A DNA stretch of 64,000 nucleotides from Streptococcus sanguinis SK49 (GCF_000212815.1 NZ_GL890985.1:1336289-1400288), one strand, 5' to 3'. Positions 18,601 to 27,743 are shown, counted from the first letter of the stretch. Program-made: numbers and translations. The notes: generated by a model not told the origin, from the letters alone.

Positions 18601-20997
18601 AGATGCTTCCACTTTAATATTGTTCACACCAACTTGGGCAGTTGCCTCTGATGTCACAGGAATATTAAATACTGTATCTGAATCAACAGTATCTAATTCT
18701 TGATTCTCAGAAACAGCTGTGTTGGTTGAACCACTGTCTACGAGCCATTTGCCGTCAACTGCTTTTAGATTGGTTACAGTACCATCCGGCATTGTTATCT
18801 TAGCACTTGATGCACCTTTAGAAATTTTAACTGGTACAACCGTTGAGTAAGTTTCAACGTTTTGAACCTCAACCTTTGGTTTCACAACTAATGTTACAGT
18901 AGCATGTGCTTCTTGTCCAGATTGGTTCCAGACATTATTATTAGCCAACTTATCATAATCTTTTGCAAATACGGAGACTGTGTAAATTCCTGCTTCAGTT
19001 AATTTTCCAGAAATGATTCCTCTCCCCATATTCGTTTGATCAGCAGCTTGCTCTTCAGAAGTACTATTCGCAACACTATATTTAGTTCCTGGAATTAATA
19101 CTTTGGAATCATCTAATGCTTCACCAATAGTATTATATCCCGAAACTCCTGTTACTGATTTAGAGAATCTTTGAGGTACTCTTACAACTTTGCCTTCAAC
19201 CGTCGTATAGTTATAAGTTCCTCGACTATTTGCTGGTGTTGCACTTGCACCTGACTCATCATAGAATTGAATATTTACATTAGCATCGTCACCAACATTA
19301 CGATCATAACGCTCAGAATCTGATTTTATTTTAGGAGGCGTACTATCTTGCCACCCGACCCAACCAGCACGAAGATTCTGAATTTGGAAAGTTACCGTAC
19401 GACCATCTGTATTGGTCGCAGTAATATTAAATCGTAAATCATAAACTCCATTTTCAATATCCGCTATAACTTTTCCTTGAATTGTGTCTGTTTCTGAATC
19501 GTATGTCAATCCCGGCACAAGGTTAGTTGGAGTTACAGAAGTTAAACTCCAACCAGCTTGCTTGGCATTTTCAGAAACAGCGATACGATCTTTCAAGCCT
19601 TTAATTAGTACACGATCAATTCCTTGTTCGTAACCCAATCCATAAATTTCTGTAGCTAGGTATTCATAACCACCATTAGCAGAGTAAATCGATGTTGCAG
19701 CGTTTAAAATTCTTGACCCATCCGCACGAAGTTTGTTTCTCCAAAGAGGTGCTTCTTCTGCTAATTTTTTAGCGGCATCAGGGGTTAATGGATAGTCTAC
19801 ACGTCCTTTGTTGTTATGACCAGTCTTTCCACCTTGTTCTGTATGCATCCCATTTCCAGCATTTGTATCATTGCCAACTCGCTGATTAGAATAGACTTCT
19901 ATCTCTAACCCTGTAGCATCAGTACCCGTAATTAATTTAATTTCTTGTACTGGAATCGTATAGGTATCCTTACCTGTGTGATTTGAAGCATTTATTTCTG
20001 AGACACGAGAGACATTTGTCCCTTCTTCAGCATAGAAATCTTGAGCAGCCAAAGCTACTCCAAAGTTTACGTCTTTTCCAACTCCTGCTTTTTTCAGATC
20101 ATTGTAGACAGCAAGAATGGAATCATTTAAGCGTGATAGTTGGGTGTTAATTTGCTGTGTGGTAACGTTATCAGCTGCTAAAACTTTCTTAGCTTCCGCA
20201 ATAGCTGCTTTATTGTTGACTACTGCCGCTTCGACGGCTGCTTTGCTTGCGCCTTCAACCTTATTTCTACGAACTGCTTCATCTGCAAGAACATTTGTCA
20301 CTTCCGCTTCTGACGTGACCTGTTCCAAAACCTTTTTAGATTCTTCTACAGCTTTTTCTGTAGCAGTGGTCGCCACTGGTTTGACTGCTGTAGTTGTTGC
20401 TGTTTCCTCAACTTGTTTCCCAGCTTCGTCTGACTCAACTACAACCGTGATCAAAGCTTCAACTTTAGCAAGTTCTGCATCGATATCTGACTGTTTTGCA
20501 GTTTCGTTTGCAAGAACTGCCTTTGCAGCAGTCAATACTTCATTTGCTGTAACTATCGCTGTTGCATCAGCTTTCTTTGAAGATGCAACTTTTGCTTCTA
20601 ACTCAACTACTTTTTTAGTCAGAGCAGCCTTATCAGCTTTTTTAGCTTCTACTATCTTATCTTCCTTCTCTGCAGTTGCTGGTGTTGCAACTTCAGGTTT
20701 CACCGCTGTTGAAGGCGACTCCGGTTTTTCTGCTAATACTGTTGTTGGTGGTGTCACAACTTCAGATCTCACTGTTGCTAAATCTGACTCCAACTTATCT
20801 GTCGGTGCTGGTGTTGCTGGTGATTTAGTTACTGTTACCGTAGTATCAGAACCTTGTACCTCCGTAGCAGATACTGCACCATTACCTAGGAACATCAAAC
20901 CGGCTGCAATTGCCACCGATGCTGCCCCAAAGCTGTACTTCCGAATACTATAACGAAGGTACTTCTCGTTTCTAAAATCCTGTTGTTTTCTCTTCAT
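15680..20997 (-). pseudogene. LPXTG cell-wall surface protein with CshA-type and 50-residue repeats, frameshifted
   Basis: Fibrillar adhesin-like protein. From ATG 20997 (perfect AAGGAGGT upstream) it encodes a YSIRK signal (LRYSIRKYSFGAAS), an Ala/Lys-rich helical region, a long ligand-binding-like region, Ig-like and CshA-type fibril repeats (GTYTIDENGVVTFTPEKDFVG), then 50-residue repeats (TSHKDKEGNEIPGHPSEDGE). One base is missing near 16268 relative to sister repeats, so frame one stops at 16195. The wall anchor (LPKTG at about 15770-15784, hydrophobic helix, RKKKED) is read in another frame, 15680-15997. Restoring one base gives about 1,772 residues. As sequenced the product would be secreted without an anchor; assembly error within the repeats is possible. 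Lies inside the mobile element as cargo. Confidence 0.85.
15910..17005 (-). repeat. Seven 150-bp tandem repeats in the surface-protein gene
   Basis: The word ttatgact (cttgtgact in one copy) recurs at about 15981, 16131, 16280, 16430, 16580, 16730 and 16880: steps of 150 bp except one step of 149, which locates the missing base. Units are almost identical at the DNA level. Each encodes a charged 50-residue module resembling MucBP-type repeats. Confidence 0.9.
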
Positions 20998-21101
20998 GAA
21001 ACACAACCTCCTTGTTTTTTTAAATGTCGATATGAAATACACAGGAAAACAGAGTCTCCTGCACTCACAGAAAATCGTTTTCAAGGAATTATTTATTTCC
21101 C

Positions 21102-21389
21102 GTGTTGTAAAATGAAGTGCAACAGAAAAGACATGTTCGTCATTCATCACATGAAAGAGGTTCAAATGAGAACTTCAACGGGCTCCTCAGAGAGTTTTTC
21201 CCTAAAGGCAAATCTCTCAATCCGCTGACTGACGAAGAACTCGCTCAATATCTCTCAGCTATTAACGAAAGACCTAGGCGACTTCATCAGTACAAAACTT
21301 CAAAATTTCTGTTTGGGCTAGCCCAAACAGCCTAAACAATGGAATCCCAGTCTATCCATGAACTTGTTGCACTTGACTTGACAATGTGC
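21102..21389 (+). mobile_element. Internally deleted IS30-family element
   Basis: A left end at 21102-21124 (containing TTGTAAAATGAAGTGCAACA) and a right end at 21365-21389 (complement of a closely matching sequence) enclose only the transposase C terminus. In the plus strand this reads ERGSNENFNGLLREFFPKGK and ends FLFGLAQTA. The coding tail contains a perfect 22-bp palindrome at 21309-21330. About two thirds of the gene is gone while both ends remain, a MITE-like structure that could still be moved by a complete relative. Confidence 0.7.
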
Positions 21390-21465
21390 CAATTATTTAT
21401 TTCAAAAAGTGATCTAACCACTCTCGACATATCTATTATAGCATTTTTAAACTTTTATTCAAGTG

Positions 21466-21705
21466 AGGTTGTAAGATGAAGTATAACACAAAAGTCATAT
21501 TCTTCTGATATATAAGAATTCTCCAATTCAGTATAAAAGTAGATAAACATACCCACTAATCATTCCAACGAAAAATCAAACTATTCTTAATTATCAGACT
21601 CTGAATGTGGTAAAATGAGCGCTATCTCAAGATGGGTGAGAAATCTACAGAGATTGCTCGTCTTATTAGGTAGACATCACTCACGATTACTCATGAAATC
21701 AACGG
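21466..21705 (+). pseudogene. IS30-family transposase remnant, N-terminal HTH fragment
   Basis: A second left-end-like sequence (GTTGTAAGATGAAGTATAACA, 21467-21487) is followed at about 21626 by a plus-strand helix-turn-helix segment (LKMGEKSTEIARLI, a stop, then TITHEING). This resembles the N terminus of IS30 transposases. No C-terminal part follows, so this is a separate, heavily decayed copy downstream of the deleted one. Confidence 0.55.
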
Positions 21706-21819
21706 AAAAAAAAACAGTTTTTCTACGTTTTTATGGCATACTCAAAATATAGGCTGTTGTATAGCTAACAGTTTTAACACATTTTTCTGACATACTATAA
21801 ATTTCAAAGAAGTAAAAGA

Positions 21820-22074
21820 ATGTCAATTAAAAATCATTTACAAAGAGAATTCAAAGGTTCAAATTTTGAAATTTGTGAAACACTAATAACAGATACCTAC
21901 TTCACTAGCTTTTTAGATTACGTGAGTTTACCTGAATCAATCTCTAAATTAATTGAAGAAGGCTATGCTGATAAAAGAAATCAGTTAGATGAATACATTG
22001 ATTTTGCACTTCATCATAATTTAATTACTATGCAAAATAATATTATCCAAGCTACCGATCTTGGTTTAGCCTGA
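21820..22074 (+). CDS. Small hypothetical protein in the mobile element
   Basis: 84 residues (MSIKNHLQREFKGSNFEICE...), the only plus-strand intact frame in the element. Acidic, no signal peptide or membrane segment. The end (YIDFALHHNLITMQNNIIQATDLGLA) has the look of a winged-helix tail, but no family can be named. The RBS is weak (AAAGAAGT). It may be a real gene or the truncated end of a larger one, since the 5' side is IS debris. Confidence 0.4.
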   Translation: MSIKNHLQREFKGSNFEICETLITDTYFTSFLDYVSLPESISKLIEEGYADKRNQLDEYIDFALHHNLITMQNNIIQATDLGLA

Positions 22075-22193
22075 GTGTGGTTGACATATGCGCCAGTTGA
22101 AGGCGATGATTGTATTTAGAAAAGAGAGCACTATAATTTCTGCATAGGGATAAAACTGACAAAGGAATTATATAGTCTATTTTGTTGTAAAAA

Positions 22194-22227
22194 AAATCCC
22201 CGCCAAGATCTAACTTGGCGGGGATTT
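22194..22227 (-). terminator. Strong terminator downstream of rplL, supplied by the element
   Basis: A perfect 14-bp GC-rich stem (AAATCCCCGCCAAG, CTTGGCGGGGATTT) with loop ATCTAA. In the minus-strand reading it is followed by eight Ts in a row counting the stem end. It lies inside the inserted element, 95 bp after the rplL stop, and would replace the terminator displaced to 12040-12067. Confidence 0.85.
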
Positions 22228-22316
22228 GGTGGGGAATAACACCCCAATTTAAGATTTAAATCACCTTAAGCAATTCTTAACCTTAATATACTAGGCTTTC
22301 GCATTCAATTTGCGTT

Positions 22317-22344
22317 ACTCTATTATTTAAGAGTAACTGAAGCG
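22317..22344 (-). repeat. Attachment site of the element within rplL
   Basis: Twenty-eight bases repeated exactly at 12082-12109. This copy contains the true rplL stop codon (22323-22325) and last sense codons, so insertion left the protein unchanged. Confidence 0.85.
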
Positions 22345-22691
22345 CCTGCTTCTTCCAATTTAGCTTTAAGTTCTTCGGCTTCTGCTGCAGCAACGCCTTC
22401 TTTGATAACATTTGGTGCACCATCAACAAGTTCTTTAGCTTCTTTAAGGCCAAGACCAGTGATTTCACGTACAACTTTGATAACGCCGACTTTCTTGTCG
22501 CCAGCTGCAGTCAATTCGATATCGAATGAATCTTTAGCAGCGGCAGCTTCACCAGCACCAGCAGCAGCTACAGCTACAGGAGCAGCTGCAGTTACACCAA
22601 ATTCTTCTTCGATAGCTTTTACAAGGTCGTTCAATTCAAGGATTGAAGCTTCTTTAATTTCAGCAATAATGTTTTCAATGTTCAATGCCAT
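22323..22691 (-). CDS. rplL: 50S ribosomal protein L7/L12
   Basis: Stalk protein of the large subunit that recruits translation factors. 122 residues: N-terminal dimerisation domain ([20 protein letters not shown]), Ala-rich hinge (about 35-55) and the conserved C-terminal domain ([20 protein letters not shown]). ATG 22691 is chosen because GGAGG precedes it; a longer frame from 22706 has no support. It follows rplJ by 73 bp in the usual rplJL order. Its 3' end is the integration site of the neighbouring element, and the stop plus last codons come from the shared repeat. Confidence 0.98.
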   Translation of the reverse strand: MALNIENIIAEIKEASILELNDLVKAIEEEFGVTAAAPVAVAAAGAGEAAAAKDSFDIELTAAGDKKVGVIKVVREITGLGLKEAKELVDGAPNVIKEGVAAAEAEELKAKLEEAGASVTLK

Positions 22692-22734
22692 TGTTATTTC
22701 CTCCAAATAAGTTTTAAATTTATAATATTTTTTT

Positions 22735-22758
22735 CGTAGCTAGGCTACGCTGCGTAGC
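22735..22758 (-). promoter_or_regulatory. Two mutually exclusive hairpins between rplJ and rplL
   Basis: The segment GCTACG (22744-22749) can pair with CGTAGC on either side: at 22735-22740 (loop TAG) or at 22753-22758 (loop CTG). Neither is followed by a T run in the transcript, so this is not a terminator. It could modulate processing or translation of rplL relative to rplJ. Confidence 0.4.
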
Positions 22759-22764
22759 TTAAGA

Positions 22765-23265
22765 TTAAGCTGCGTCTTCTTTGTTGTCTGCAACTGCTTT
22801 GACAGCAAGTGCAACGTTGCGAACTGGCGCTTGAAGTACAGAAAGGAGCATAGAAAGAAGTCCTTCGCGGTTTGGAAGAGTTGCAAGTGCAAGAATCTCT
22901 TCTTTTGATGCGACAGCGCCTTCGATTGCACCACCTTTGATTTCAAGTGCATCAGCGTTCTTAGCAAAGTCGTTCAAGATTTTCGCTGGAGCAACAACAT
23001 CTTCGTTAGAAAATGCTACTGCAGATGGTCCAACAAAAACAGATGCCAAGTCTTCAAGTCCAGCTTTTTCAGCTGCACGACGCAAGATTGAGTTTTTGAT
23101 AACTTTGTACTCAACTTCGCTTCCACGAAGCTCACGACGAAGAACGGTATCTTGCTCAACAGTTAAACCACGAGCGTCAACAACGACGATAGATGCAGCA
23201 GCTTTCATTTTCTCAGCAACTGCGTCAACCAGTTCCGCTTTTTTAGCAATAATAGCTTCACTCAT
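22765..23265 (-). CDS. rplJ: 50S ribosomal protein L10
   Basis: Base of the L7/L12 stalk; binds 23S rRNA and L12 dimers. 166 residues, usual length, with the conserved start ([20 protein letters not shown]) and [16 protein letters not shown] is preceded by GGAGGTGA. First gene of the rplJL operon, with its own promoter and an L10-type leader. In many bacteria L10 (with L12) binds its mRNA leader to limit synthesis. Confidence 0.98.
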   Translation of the reverse strand: MSEAIIAKKAELVDAVAEKMKAAASIVVVDARGLTVEQDTVLRRELRGSEVEYKVIKNSILRRAAEKAGLEDLASVFVGPSAVAFSNEDVVAPAKILNDFAKNADALEIKGGAIEGAVASKEEILALATLPNREGLLSMLLSVLQAPVRNVALAVKAVADNKEDAA

Positions 23266-23435
23266 TTAGTGTTTCACCTCCGTAATTATTTTGCTTGGGA
23301 ATTTTCCAAAAGAAAAACGCGCCCAAACCTAGACACGAAAGTACAATACGCTTCTTTTTACATGATACGTTTTGTCCTCGGTAGGATCTTTATGAGTCGA
23401 GCTCCCCTACTGTCTTAGGCAGTTTTTTCAAACCA
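23266..23435 (-). promoter_or_regulatory. Ribosomal protein L10 leader
   Basis: About 170 nt of untranslated leader between the promoter and rplJ, the expected length and place of the L10 leader of Firmicutes, which mediates autogenous control. Several GC-rich complementary segments are visible, but I did not fold the RNA. Confidence 0.65.
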
Positions 23436-23441
23436 TTGATA

Positions 23442-23470
23442 ATTATAGCAAAAGAAAAAAAAGATTGCAA
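23442..23470 (-). promoter_or_regulatory. rplJL promoter
   Basis: Minus-strand TTGCAA (23465-23470), 17-bp spacer, perfect TATAAT (23442-23447). The -35 and T-rich spacer coincide with the 3' arm and U-tract of the terminator of the upstream transporter gene. Confidence 0.8.
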
Positions 23471-23488
23471 GCTTTTTATACAATCTTT
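23460..23488 (-). terminator. Terminator of the formate/nitrite transporter gene
   Basis: Stem AAAGATTG/CAATCTTT with a 13-nt loop, followed by a run of T in the minus-strand reading. It lies 35 bp after the stop codon and overlaps the rplJ promoter. Confidence 0.65.
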
Positions 23489-23523
23489 TTTATTTTATTG
23501 AATTATATTGAAGTTACACTGTA

Positions 23524-24321
23524 TCAATCCACATAATCTTTTTCGTTCTTATTAAACCAAGCGTATGGCAAACCTATGAGTAGGCCACCACCGATGAGGT
23601 TACCGATAAAGGTTACGCCCCAGTGGCGTAGGATATTTCCAATACCAAAATTTTGCACTTCCGCTGCTGCTGAGCTGAATTTCACGATAGCAAAGGAAGC
23701 GAAGTTGGCAGCCAAGTGTTCGTTAGTCAGGAATACAAACATATAAATGGCTGATATAACTAAGAAGAGCTTAGCTGTACTATCCTTGACCAAAACGAAG
23801 GAAAGAATAGCGATATTAACAAAAATATTGGCCAAGACTCCCTCGAGCAGAATCAACTCATTAGATCGGGCAAGCTTCATCTGCACAACACCAGAAATGA
23901 AACTATCTTTGCTAAGCCCTGCGTAAGCAGCCGAGTTAGCAAAGAGCCAGCCGGCAATCAAGGCGCCAATCAGATTGAAAAAGGTACAATAAAGCAAAAT
24001 CATCAAGGCTTTTTTCCAGTCAATCTTCTTCAAAAAGGTACCAGCAGTCAGAAACATCATGTTGGAAGTCACCAATTCTGCATTTAGAAAAACAATGTAA
24101 GCCAATCCCCAAGCAAAGATGAAAGGAAAGAGAAAACGCCCAGTTCCTGGAACAATCTTATTCGTCAAATCTGCTGCAATGGCTCCAGCCCCAGTACTAA
24201 AGGTTAGGAAAGCTCCAGCAAAGATGGAACGAACAGCGTACTTGGCTTTGCTTGTATCAAACAAAGCTTCTTTCTTGCGGCAAGCTGCTTCAATTTTAGG
24301 GATAAATGTCGATTCAGGCAT
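23524..24321 (-). CDS. Formate/nitrite transporter family channel (FNT)
   Basis: 265-residue membrane channel of the FocA/NirC family, moving formate, nitrite or related small anions. Several hydrophobic helices are visible, with the family-typical AGAFLTF near the first helix and a later HWGVTFIGNLIGG segment. AGGAGA precedes the ATG. It is a single-gene unit with its own terminator. Streptococci make formate through pyruvate formate-lyase, so formate export is the likelier role, but the substrate is not determined by sequence alone. Confidence 0.9.
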   Translation of the reverse strand: MPESTFIPKIEAACRKKEALFDTSKAKYAVRSIFAGAFLTFSTGAGAIAADLTNKIVPGTGRFLFPFIFAWGLAYIVFLNAELVTSNMMFLTAGTFLKKIDWKKALMILLYCTFFNLIGALIAGWLFANSAAYAGLSKDSFISGVVQMKLARSNELILLEGVLANIFVNIAILSFVLVKDSTAKLFLVISAIYMFVFLTNEHLAANFASFAIVKFSSAAAEVQNFGIGNILRHWGVTFIGNLIGGGLLIGLPYAWFNKNEKDYVD

Positions 24322-24417
24322 AAAAAATTCTCCTATTAATTTAAACTATGTATAGTATATCACAAAGTTCTTTCTTTTGATAGCGTTTTCGAGAACCTTT
24401 TTAAATTTTCTAAAAAA

Positions 24418-24441
24418 GGATTGAAAATCTATTTTCAACCC
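24418..24441 (-). terminator. Terminator of the mmuP-mmuM pair
   Basis: An 11-bp stem with one G-U pair (GGGTTGAAAAT/ATTTTCAATCC) overlapping the mmuM stop codon, followed by TTTTTTAG in the minus-strand reading. Confidence 0.7.
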
Positions 24442-25382
24442 TTAAATCTTTTTGATAACTGAGCAATATCTTCTGGCCGTGTTCGACAGCAACCACCAAA
24501 AAGACGCACTCCTTGATTTTGCCAAAGTTTACTATTTTCCAGCAAGCTCCGCCCCTGCTCTGGATCGTCATGCCAAGTCTTGGTCAAGCCATTATAAGTT
24601 TCGCCAGAGTTTGGATAGGTCAGAAAAGGTTTGTTGCACACTTGTCCAAGCCCATCTAATAAAGGAGCGATTAAATGTGGAGCTGTACAGTTAAAACCAA
24701 CTGCCAAGACTTGTGGGCTTTCTTGAGCCAAGTTTCCTAATTCCTCAATCTTAGTGCCATCTGATATAGCATTCTCCGACTGGGCGACAAAGGACAAATA
24801 AGCCTCCGCCTGCGGAAATTCCTCAGCTAAAAGTTGGAGGATTGCTGCCGCTTCTGCTCCATTTGGAATCGTTTCAATAGCCAGCAAGTCACTCCCAGCT
24901 TCTAGTAAAGCTTGGATACGCGGACGGTGAAAATTTCGATATTCTTCCTCACTCAGCTGATAGTCTCCCGTATACTCCGAACCATCAGCTAAATAGGCAG
25001 CATAAGGCCCTACTGAGCCTGCAACTAGAGAATAAGGTCTCTGTTTCTGCTCCTCTGGAGATAATCCTATCCAGATATTTTCGATTGCCTTTTGTGCTAA
25101 GAAGACTGTCTCTTTTAAAAGATTATAACCCTTTTCAGGAGTTAGTCCTGCCTCTATAAATGCTGGAATGCTGGCCTGATAACTGGACGTAGTGATGATA
25201 TCACTGTCAGCTCTCACATAGCTTTCATGCACATCTTGAATAATCTGAGGCTGGTCTAATAGGTATTGAGCTGACCAAAGCTTACCAGATACATCATATC
25301 CCAGCCTTTCCAACTCTGTACCTAAGGCTCCATCTAAAATAATAATTTCTTGCTTGTCAAGCAAATCTTTAAATTTTCCCAT
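24435..25382 (-). CDS. mmuM: Homocysteine S-methyltransferase
   Basis: Makes methionine from homocysteine using S-methylmethionine (or S-adenosylmethionine) as methyl donor. 315 residues with the zinc-binding cysteines of the family: GFNC near residue 228 and GGCC near 297. The N-terminal ILDGALGTELE is also typical. It begins 9 bp after the permease stop and is cotranscribed with it, which supports the S-methylmethionine route. Confidence 0.93.
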   Translation of the reverse strand: MGKFKDLLDKQEIIILDGALGTELERLGYDVSGKLWSAQYLLDQPQIIQDVHESYVRADSDIITTSSYQASIPAFIEAGLTPEKGYNLLKETVFLAQKAIENIWIGLSPEEQKQRPYSLVAGSVGPYAAYLADGSEYTGDYQLSEEEYRNFHRPRIQALLEAGSDLLAIETIPNGAEAAAILQLLAEEFPQAEAYLSFVAQSENAISDGTKIEELGNLAQESPQVLAVGFNCTAPHLIAPLLDGLGQVCNKPFLTYPNSGETYNGLTKTWHDDPEQGRSLLENSKLWQNQGVRLFGGCCRTRPEDIAQLSKRFKG

Positions 25383-25391
25383 GAAATACTC

Positions 25392-26798
25392 CTAAAATCT
25401 ACGATGACGAAGGTAATAATATAGATAGCAAAGACCAACAAAAGGTAGGCCAAAATAAAGTCCTGCTCTTTGGGACTTATCCCAAGCAATCCCAGCGACA
25501 GATAGAACCAAAAGAACTATCGTAAAGTAAGGCAAAAAAGGACTAAAGGGAGTTTTGAAAGCCAGTTCCTCTTCCTGATGTTCTTTCAGCCATTCTTTGC
25601 GGAAACGAATTTGAGCAATGGGAATAGACAACCAAACAACTACCACAGCAAAACCAGCAATCGAAACCAAAGCTAGGAAAACTGTGTCTGCCGCATAAAA
25701 ACTTGCAAAAAGTGATAAAGCGGCCCCTAACATAGATAATAAGAGAGCTCTCATCGGTACGCCATGACGATTAATTTTTACAACTTTTCGGCTGATCATT
25801 CCTTCATTTGCTAAAGACCACAGCATACGACTGGAGGCATATAGACCAGAATTTCCCGCTGATAAAATAGCTGTTAAGATAACAAAATTCATGATATCCG
25901 CTGCATAAGGTAAGCCAATCTTATCAAAAACAGTTACGAAAGGAGCCTGTGTCACTCCTGCTTCCTTGACTGGTAACAAAGCAGCTAGAACAATGATTGT
26001 CAAAACAAAGAAAATTACCAAACGACCAATCGTTGTTTTAATAGCTTTAGGTACAGCTTCTGTCGGATTATCCGTTTCTCCTGCTGCAATACCAATGAGT
26101 TCTGTACCTGAAAAGGCGTAGTTCACTGCCAGCATAATAGACAAAAGCGCTGTCCAGTTTTTAGGAAAAGCTCCATGAGCTGTCAAGTTACTGAAGAAAG
26201 GCGCGTTTTGATGGTGACTCATAGGAATCAGACCAAATATCGCACCAAGCCCCAAGATAATAAAGACAATAATCGTAATAACCTTGATACTTGAAAAGTA
26301 GAATTCTGCTTCTGCAAACAATCTAACACTAAGAGCGTTCATTCCAAAGATTACAGCTGCAAAAAAAGCCGCAAAAAACCAAGCTGGAACACTAGGAAAC
26401 CATCGTTGCATCAGCATACCTGCGCCCAAGAACTCTGTTCCTAAAGCCACCGTCCAACAAAGCCAATAGAGCCAAGCAACAGCAAAACCTGTGCCTGGAC
26501 TAATAAACTTTGTTGCATAAGTGTGGAAGGAACCAGTCACTGGCATGGCAACAGCAAGCTCTCCTAAAGAGAGCATAACCAAATAAACCACCACTGCACC
26601 AATTAGATAAGATAAAACTGCCCCCAAAGGCCCTGCCTGAGCAATCGTATAGCCAGAACTGAGAAAAAGACCTGTCCCAATAACACCACCAAGTGACAGC
26701 ATAAAGAGATGCCTACTCGTCATCTTACGATGAAATTCACCTTCATTCTCAAAGTTGTGGTTTTGAGAATGTTCATGTTTTGAATCTTTCTTAGTCAT
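25392..26798 (-). CDS. mmuP: Amino acid permease, probable S-methylmethionine transporter
   Basis: 468-residue APC-superfamily permease with about 12 membrane segments. The start of helix 1 reads [20 protein letters not shown], the substrate-binding unwound region of this superfamily. Closest in character to MmuP and other amino acid/proton symporters. The specific substrate is inferred from the adjacent mmuM gene. The N terminus is a charged cytoplasmic tail (about 28 residues). Confidence 0.82.
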   Translation of the reverse strand: MTKKDSKHEHSQNHNFENEGEFHRKMTSRHLFMLSLGGVIGTGLFLSSGYTIAQAGPLGAVLSYLIGAVVVYLVMLSLGELAVAMPVTGSFHTYATKFISPGTGFAVAWLYWLCWTVALGTEFLGAGMLMQRWFPSVPAWFFAAFFAAVIFGMNALSVRLFAEAEFYFSSIKVITIIVFIILGLGAIFGLIPMSHHQNAPFFSNLTAHGAFPKNWTALLSIMLAVNYAFSGTELIGIAAGETDNPTEAVPKAIKTTIGRLVIFFVLTIIVLAALLPVKEAGVTQAPFVTVFDKIGLPYAADIMNFVILTAILSAGNSGLYASSRMLWSLANEGMISRKVVKINRHGVPMRALLLSMLGAALSLFASFYAADTVFLALVSIAGFAVVVVWLSIPIAQIRFRKEWLKEHQEEELAFKTPFSPFLPYFTIVLLVLSVAGIAWDKSQRAGLYFGLPFVGLCYLYYYLRHRRF

Positions 26799-26829
26799 TA
26801 TATTTCCTTCATTTTTTTGCTATCTACTT

Positions 26830-26838
26830 ATTGTATCA
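26830..26838 (-). promoter_or_regulatory. Candidate extended -10 promoter of mmuPM
   Basis: Minus-strand TGATACAAT; no clear -35 at 17 bp. It would start transcription about 25 nt before the mmuP ATG. Confidence 0.4.
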
Positions 26839-26904
26839 TAAAGGAAAGTAAGGAATCATATATATTTTTTATTTGGGTCATAAAGAAAACCTATACAAAC
26901 TAAA

Positions 26905-26924
26905 AAAGAGGTCTTCCCCTCTTT
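26905..26924 (-). terminator. Terminator of the GH73 glucosaminidase gene
   Basis: Stem AAAGAGG/CCTCTTT with a 6-nt loop, followed by TTT in the minus-strand reading, 8 bp past the stop. Confidence 0.6.
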
Positions 26925-26931
26925 AGTTATA

Positions 26932-27633
26932 TTATAAAAATCTATTTGCCCAAGCAACATCCACATCTAAGATATCCTGAGTAGTATATTGCTGACGATA
27001 AGGATTGTATACAATATTGCTAGCCCCAGACTCATAGAGAGGAGAATCAAAGCGTGTCAAATTGTATTTTTCGATAATAAAATTCAATTTAGCATTATAA
27101 CTGGTATCAGTAGCATAGACACCAGTCAGGGCAGCAGTCGCATCCTGGAAAGTTGGTGCATTACTCTTCCATGCGCCTGCAAAATGCCCTTGCTTGAGTA
27201 CAGCAACATAGTCTTGCAGAGATTCCACATAGCTAGGATAAGAACGGAAACTATCATTGATAGTATAAGAGTTACCTTCTCCATCATCTTCCCATGTTTC
27301 CATGTTAGCAGATTGCCCCTCATAATGTCCTTTAATACCAAATAAATTATAGTGAGGATCACTTGACAAACCAGATTGTCCAGAGCCACTCTCTAAAATA
27401 GCCTGTGCAATCATTACAGAAGCATAAAGATCATTATCCTGTCCCAACTGACGAGCCGGTTCACCAATCTGTGAAATAAAATAGTCAGTTGGGTTCATAG
27501 GTTGTTGGTCGCTATTATTGGCACTAGCTGTATCAGTTCGATTAGCTAAATAAAAACCAACAATAACAGTTGAAATCATTATGAATACAATCGAAAGGGT
27601 TCTTTTACCTCTTTTTGATATTCTCTTCTTCAT
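26932..27633 (-). CDS. GH73 endo-beta-N-acetylglucosaminidase (peptidoglycan hydrolase)
   Basis: Cleaves glycan strands of peptidoglycan. 233 residues: a cationic N terminus and one membrane/signal segment (LSIVFIMISTVIVGFYLAN), then a GH73 domain with the catalytic Glu context AQAILESGSGQSGLS (about residue 80), NLFGIKG, and a Tyr-containing ATDTSYNAKL segment. No wall-binding repeats, so probably tethered by its N-terminal helix. Two adjacent ATGs exist; 27633 has better spacing from AGGAG than 27636. Similar to small LytG/FlgJ-like autolysins of streptococci. Confidence 0.88.
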   Translation of the reverse strand: MKKRISKRGKRTLSIVFIMISTVIVGFYLANRTDTASANNSDQQPMNPTDYFISQIGEPARQLGQDNDLYASVMIAQAILESGSGQSGLSSDPHYNLFGIKGHYEGQSANMETWEDDGEGNSYTINDSFRSYPSYVESLQDYVAVLKQGHFAGAWKSNAPTFQDATAALTGVYATDTSYNAKLNFIIEKYNLTRFDSPLYESGASNIVYNPYRQQYTTQDILDVDVAWANRFL

Positions 27634-27743
27634 CATTATTCTCCTAAGTTTATTTCGTTATTTTCATTCATTCTATCATAATAAATAACTAAATAACACT
27701 ACTAATAAATTACAAGTATGTAACATTTTTCGTTTATTTCAAA

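Larger units (their letters stand above)
20998..21819. other. IS-rich intergenic stretch upstream of the surface-protein gene
   Basis: About 820 bp without an intact gene. The first 100 bp hold the surface-protein leader; the rest holds two decayed IS30-family copies. No convincing promoter for the surface protein was identified. Confidence 0.6.
12082..22344. mobile_element. Decayed integrative element at the 3' end of rplL
   Basis: A 10.2-kb island between perfect 28-bp direct repeats derived from the rplL 3' end, a known insertion site for streptococcal integrative elements. Contents from the integrase end: nonsense-disrupted tyrosine integrase, DUF3173 gene, IS110-type transposase remnant split by an IS200-type element, frameshifted LPXTG surface-protein gene, IS30-family debris, and one small orphan frame. 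No relaxase, coupling protein, type IV secretion or replication gene was seen, so it is a remnant or a cargo island that would need help to move. Confidence 0.8.

Noticed and set aside
20117..20953. Long plus-strand frame (278 codons) opposite the adhesin gene
   Set aside because: Ser/Ala/Thr-rich translation complementary to the Ala/Lys-rich coding strand, no ribosome-binding site; a shadow.
21309..21330. Perfect 22-bp palindrome as an operator
   Set aside because: It falls within the IS30 transposase tail (FGLAQTA codons) and is best explained as part of that element.
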